DNA of 64,000 nucleotides from an uncultured Clostridia bacterium (GTDB lineage: Bacteria > Bacillota > Clostridia > TANB77 > CAG-508), in the NCBI GenBank assembly GCA_934167495.1, contig CAKPKP010000002.1:62001-126000 (forward strand), in the 5' to 3' direction. The translations under genes were made by a program, and so were the position numbers. The notes below the pieces were generated by a model. It saw only the letters and a list, made by a program, of their open reading frames with translations. It was not told the origin of the DNA and did not search any database. Below are positions 61,192 through 64,000 of the stretch, one piece after another (position 1 is the stretch's first letter; each line of letters begins with the position of its first letter).

Positions 61192-62328
61192 TTACTCTCC
61201 TAATTCAATTCCTATACTTCTAGCTGTTTGAATTAATTCATCATCCATTTGGATTTTTCTTATGTTACTTGTTTGAGTATTACCAGATGCAGCTCCTATT
61301 TCTTTGTTTGCTCCAACTACATCTTCTAGTGAAATATAACCAAGTTTTCCATTTTTGAAAGTTACTAAAACATTAAATATTCCATTCATAGCTAATTCCA
61401 TAGCTTTCATTCCATATTTTGTTGATAATATTCTATCATATGCTGTAGGTGTTCCACCTCTTTGTACATATCCTAAAACAGTACATCTTGAAACCATTCC
61501 TGTTAATTCTTCTAGGTCTTGTGCTACTTTTTCTCCGATTCCACCTAATCTTATATTATCTAATCCTTTTCCATCATCTAATTGTTTTTTTACAATTATT
61601 TCACCATCTTTTGGCTTTGCTCCCTCTGAAACAACTACTATACTAAATTCTTTTCCATTTGCTTTTCTTTCTAATACTTTTTTAGCTACTTTATTTATGT
61701 CATATGGAATCTCTGGAATTAAGGCTACATCTGCTCCACCAGCTATTGCTGAATCTAATGCTATCCATCCTGCATATCTTCCCATTACTTCTAATACCAT
61801 TATTCTATGATGAGATGCTGCTGTTGTATGAAGTCTATCTAAAGCTTCTGTAGCAACAGATACAGCTGTGTTAAATCCAAAAGTTACATCTGTATGTGCA
61901 ACATCATTATCAATAGTCTTTGGAACTCCTATTACATTTATTCCTCTTAAAGAGAAATCTCTTCCTGATTTTTGTGTTCCGTCTCCTCCTAAAGTAAATA
62001 AACAATCAAAACCAGCTTCTTTTATGTTATCTATACATTTTTGTGACATGTCTTTATATACAACTTGTCCATTTTCTTCAACTTTTAAATTAAATACATT
62101 TGTACTATTTGATGTTCCAATTATTGTTCCACCTCTATGAAGTAATCCTGATGCATTTCCATTTGAATCTAATTTTATATAATCATTATTTAGAAGTCCT
62201 TTGTATCCTTCTATATATCCATAACATTCTATTCCATTATTTTCTGCTGTTTTTACTATAGCTCTTATTACAGCATTTAATCCTGGTGCATCTCCACCAT
62301 TAGTAAGTATTGCAACTTTTTTAATCAT
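61192..62328 (-). CDS. pfkA: 6-phosphofructokinase
   Basis: Phosphorylates fructose-6-phosphate to the 1,6-bisphosphate, the committed glycolytic step. The 378 residues have TNGGDAPGLNAVIRAI at the N-terminus, GGDGTQKSG near 116, PKTIDND near 135, FNTAVSVATEALDRL and VLEVMGRYAGWIAL. The combination of Gly in GGDGT with Lys in PKTIDND is that of the 'mixed' PFK group III. That group differs from the ATP enzyme (PGTIDND) and the PPi enzyme (GGDD), so the phosphoryl donor should not be assumed. It has its own promoter. The start ATG has AGGAGGAAGTAAA. Confidence 0.93.
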   Translation of the reverse strand: MIKKVAILTNGGDAPGLNAVIRAIVKTAENNGIECYGYIEGYKGLLNNDYIKLDSNGNASGLLHRGGTIIGTSNSTNVFNLKVEENGQVVYKDMSQKCIDNIKEAGFDCLFTLGGDGTQKSGRDFSLRGINVIGVPKTIDNDVAHTDVTFGFNTAVSVATEALDRLHTTAASHHRIMVLEVMGRYAGWIALDSAIAGGADVALIPEIPYDINKVAKKVLERKANGKEFSIVVVSEGAKPKDGEIIVKKQLDDGKGLDNIRLGGIGEKVAQDLEELTGMVSRCTVLGYVQRGGTPTAYDRILSTKYGMKAMELAMNGIFNVLVTFKNGKLGYISLEDVVGANKEIGAASGNTQTSNIRKIQMDDELIQTARSIGIELGE

Positions 62329-62370
62329 TTTACTTCCTCCTAAAAATTTTATCTTTTTAATTATATTTAT

Positions 62371-62399
62371 TTTATATCATTTGTTAATATTTTTTTCAA
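62371..62399 (-). promoter_or_regulatory. Sigma-A promoter of pfkA
   Basis: TTGAAA and TATAAA spaced by 17 bases on the minus strand, about 43 bases before the ATG. It lies back to back with the promoter at 62409. Confidence 0.65.
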
Positions 62400-62408
62400 G
62401 TATATTAT

Positions 62409-62437
62409 TTGATATGTTTCATTTTTTATGTTATAAT
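62409..62437 (+). promoter_or_regulatory. Sigma-A promoter of the small plus-strand gene
   Basis: TTGATA and TATAAT spaced by 17 bases on the plus strand, starting ten bases from the pfkA -35 box. Confidence 0.75.
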
Positions 62438-62475
62438 GAATTATGTAAATTAATATGGAAGGCGGTTGTTTTTTT

Positions 62476-62691
62476 ATGTATGAGGGCAATCCTACTCTTT
62501 TAGAGCTAAAATCAGCATTACTCTCAGAAATAAAGAAAGGAGAAGGAAAGGTTTCATCTCAGCAGTTTGAAGTTACTTTACCCAAAAAATATAGCCATAA
62601 AGCTATAAAAAAGGTGCTTTTAAGTCTTGGGTATGAAGCCCGAACCAAAAAGCCTGAGCTCAAATTTACAATTCGTAAATTAAAATCGTAA
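62476..62691 (+). CDS. Small basic hypothetical protein
   Basis: A 71-residue Lys-rich protein (MYEGNPTLLELKSALLSEIKKGEGKV...) with no signal or membrane helix; the C-terminal half is strongly basic. I recognise no family. It could bind nucleic acid, but only the charge suggests this. ATG 62476 has GGAAGGCGG about ten bases upstream and a good promoter 40 bases away. An ATG at 62455 would overlap the ribosome site. It is the only other plus-strand gene besides the SH3-like one, and it ends in its own terminator. Confidence 0.65.
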   Translation: MYEGNPTLLELKSALLSEIKKGEGKVSSQQFEVTLPKKYSHKAIKKVLLSLGYEARTKKPELKFTIRKLKS

Positions 62692-62700
62692 ATTTGAGTT

Positions 62701-62760
62701 GTATCAAAATTTGATACTAACAAAAGCTTGCAATAACACATTGCAAGCTTTATCATATTT
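62701..62760 (+). terminator. Double hairpin terminator of the small plus-strand gene
   Basis: GTATCAAA-A-TTTGATAC (62701-62717) is followed by AAAGCTTGCAAT / ATTGCAAGCTTT (62724-62751) and T-rich ATCATATTTT. Confidence 0.75.
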
Positions 62761-62806
62761 TAGGAATACTTTGAAAAACTTTCCTTAGAATACAATACTA
62801 GCACAA

Positions 62807-62995
62807 TTATTTATCAAATATCATTTTTATTCCCCATATACCTGATATTCCTACTAAAGTATATACTATTCTAGTAAATACAGACATTTCTCCAAATAAA
62901 GTGGCAACTAAATCAAATTTGAAAATACCGATTAGGCCCCAATTTATTGCACCTATTGTAATTAAAACTAAGGCAATTTTATCTATAACTTTCAT
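62807..62995 (-). CDS. DUF378 family small membrane protein
   Basis: A 62-residue protein with two membrane helices. Its pattern LVLITIGAINWGLIGIFKFDLVATLFG and VYTLVGISGIWGI is that of DUF378 proteins; the conserved AINWGL is clear. Function unknown. The ribosome site GGAGG begins at the foot of a hairpin (63006-63029). Confidence 0.88.
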   Translation of the reverse strand: MKVIDKIALVLITIGAINWGLIGIFKFDLVATLFGEMSVFTRIVYTLVGISGIWGIKMIFDK

Positions 62996-63005
62996 CTTTA
63001 TACCT

Positions 63006-63029
63006 CCATATATATTCGCATATATATGG
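63006..63029 (-). promoter_or_regulatory. Hairpin abutting the ribosome site of the DUF378 gene
   Basis: CCATATATA and TATATATGG arms with a six-base loop. On the transcript the last GG of the 3' arm is the start of the GGAGG used by the gene, so folding would partly hide it. Confidence 0.45.
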
Positions 63030-63067
63030 TTTATTTTCTCTAAATTTCGATTTTTTATTCATTTATA

Positions 63068-64000
63068 CTACAATATTATTCTTAAAATCTCAGATACGCT
63101 CCAAGCTTGAGATATTGTTCCACCTGGATTAAAAGGTGCTTGTGAGTTGTATAACTCTGAAATAGTACCAATTGCAGCATCTTCATAAACAGCTTTTTTA
63201 AATGTTTTTATTGTTCCTTCTCTAAATTTTTCATATTCTTCCTGTAATTTTGCTTTTTCTTTTTCGTTTTTTTCAAATTTTATTTTGTTTTTAAAGCTAT
63301 CTGCATATACCCCTAAAAGCCAAACCCATGTTATTCCTTGATGATAACTACTATCTCTTTTAAAAGGATCTCCCTCATATATTGCTATATAATTTTTTTC
63401 GCCTTTTGCCAATGATTTTAATCCATATTTTGTTAATAATTTTTCTTTTACAGTTTCAAATATAGTCTTTCCAGTGTCCGAATTTGGATCAATTACTGGA
63501 TAAGTTACTGATAAACTAAATAATTGATTTGGTCTTATTTTTCCATCACCTAAAACGTCAAATAAAGATTTCTTTTTCTCATTATAAAACTTTTTATTAA
63601 ATGTTGTTTTATGTTTTTTAGCCATTTTATTGCACTCTTCTGCAAGCTGTGGTTCATTAAAAATTGTAGCTAAATTTTCCAATGTTTTTAAAGCATTATA
63701 CCATAACGCATTTATCTCTACCGCTTTTCCATTTCTTGGGGTTACCGGCATACCTCCAGCTTTTGCATCCATCCAAGTATTCTGAGTATTATCAGTTCCC
63801 GAAACTAATAAGGAATCTTTATCTATATATATATTATTATCATCTAAATTAATACCTTGAATATAATTTTTTACTACATTTTTTAATATATCATACATTT
63901 TTTCTTCTACAAATTTATAGTCACCTGTATACTTTATATATTTATTTATTTGCTCAAATAGTAAAAGTGAACTGTCTACACTATTATATAAAGGTCTACT
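63068..64000 (-). CDS. Glycogen debranching enzyme/amylo-alpha-1,6-glucosidase, C-terminal part (gene enters from outside the window)
   Basis: The GDE C-terminal (alpha,alpha-6-barrel) domain that hydrolyses alpha-1,6 branch glucose in glycogen. The open frame continues to the window edge without a stop; the ATG at 63898 is internal. The 311 visible codons contain SRPLYNSVDSSLLLFEQINKYI (edge), TWMDAKAGGMPVTPRNGKAVEINALWYNAL (in parts), NQLFSLSVTYPVI, YHQGITWVWLLG and GGTISQAWSVSEILRI, all family landmarks. The catalytic acids likely lie in this domain. Its neighbour pfkA also serves carbohydrate metabolism, but the two genes are not in one transcript. Confidence 0.93.
   Translation of the reverse strand, partial: SRPLYNSVDSSLLLFEQINKYIKYTGDYKFVEEKMYDILKNVVKNYIQGINLDDNNIYIDKDSLLVSGTDNTQNTWMDAKAGGMPVTPRNGKAVEINALWYNALKTLENLATIFNEPQLAEECNKMAKKHKTTFNKKFYNEKKKSLFDVLGDGKIRPNQLFSLSVTYPVIDPNSDTGKTIFETVKEKLLTKYGLKSLAKGEKNYIAIYEGDPFKRDSSYHQGITWVWLLGVYADSFKNKIKFEKNEKEKAKLQEEYEKFREGTIKTFKKAVYEDAAIGTISELYNSQAPFNPGGTISQAWSVSEILRIIL

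Noticed and set aside
1..64000. CRISPR arrays, insertion sequences and rRNA genes
   Set aside because: No regularly spaced repeats, Cas proteins, transposases or rRNA stretches were found on either strand.

Overview
This is a very AT-rich, strongly strand-biased piece of a Clostridia-type Firmicutes genome. All but two of the genes are on the minus strand. The low-GC lineage is supported by the rimP-nusA-ylxR-ylxQ-infB-rbfA-nrnA-truB operon, the MurT/GatD pair, a Spo0A-type output domain, SD-driven starts (GGAGG) with frequent TTG start codons, a c-di-GMP-I riboswitch and a CIRCE-like heat-shock operator. A gut-commensal Clostridia lineage is my inference; nothing in the window names a species.

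Layout, left to right. (1) 1-8.8 kb, housekeeping: queH (partial), ruvB, ligA, pgsA, a DUF5665-like small membrane protein, a large UPF0182 membrane protein and cysS. (2) 8.9-19.2 kb: a class A penicillin-binding protein with a Pro/Thr-rich tail, then the truB to rimP operon with its promoter at 19.25 kb. (3) 19.3-25.3 kb: an HD protein, a sugar-phosphate transferase, rpmE, a UPF0104-type flippase-like protein and a MacA/MacB-like three-gene exporter. (4) 25.5-38.3 kb, the most unusual part: five ECF sigma factor loci side by side. Three encode one polypeptide that fuses sigma regions 2 and 4 to a transmembrane helix and a large extracytoplasmic domain. Two are overlapping sigma/anti-sigma-like pairs. 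Among them are a D,D-carboxypeptidase and a solo membrane-anchored copy of one ectodomain type. (5) 38.4-40.7 kb: a divergent Spo0A-like response regulator, facing a secreted SH3-like protein across phased TTTTTTGA repeats, and a C39-peptidase-like gene remnant. (6) 40.7-48.1 kb: acyl-CoA synthetase-like enzyme, GatD/MurT, HtpG with CIRCE, a second CDP-alcohol phosphatidyltransferase and MntP. (7) 48.2-53.4 kb: a two-component system with an FtsX-type ABC transporter whose permease is frameshifted. (8) 53.5-64 kb: a DEAH helicase, a c-di-GMP riboswitch-controlled membrane protein, rdgB, a frameshifted ImmA/IrrE-like peptidase, tRNA-Asn, a BI-1 family protein, a GT-C-like membrane protein, pfkA, a small plus-strand gene, a DUF378 protein and a partial glycogen-debranching enzyme.

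How it fits together. Much of the window concerns the cell envelope: PBP1A, D,D-carboxypeptidase, MurT/GatD, two PgsA-like enzymes, sugar transferase and two ABC exporters. The sigma array, the two-component system and the riboswitch look like the sensory layer over it. The best candidate for an under-described system is the expanded family of membrane-tethered ECF sigma factors. It has a conserved ECF-like upstream element and a possible internal translation start at the fusion junction, which is a relic of (or still makes) a separate ectodomain protein.
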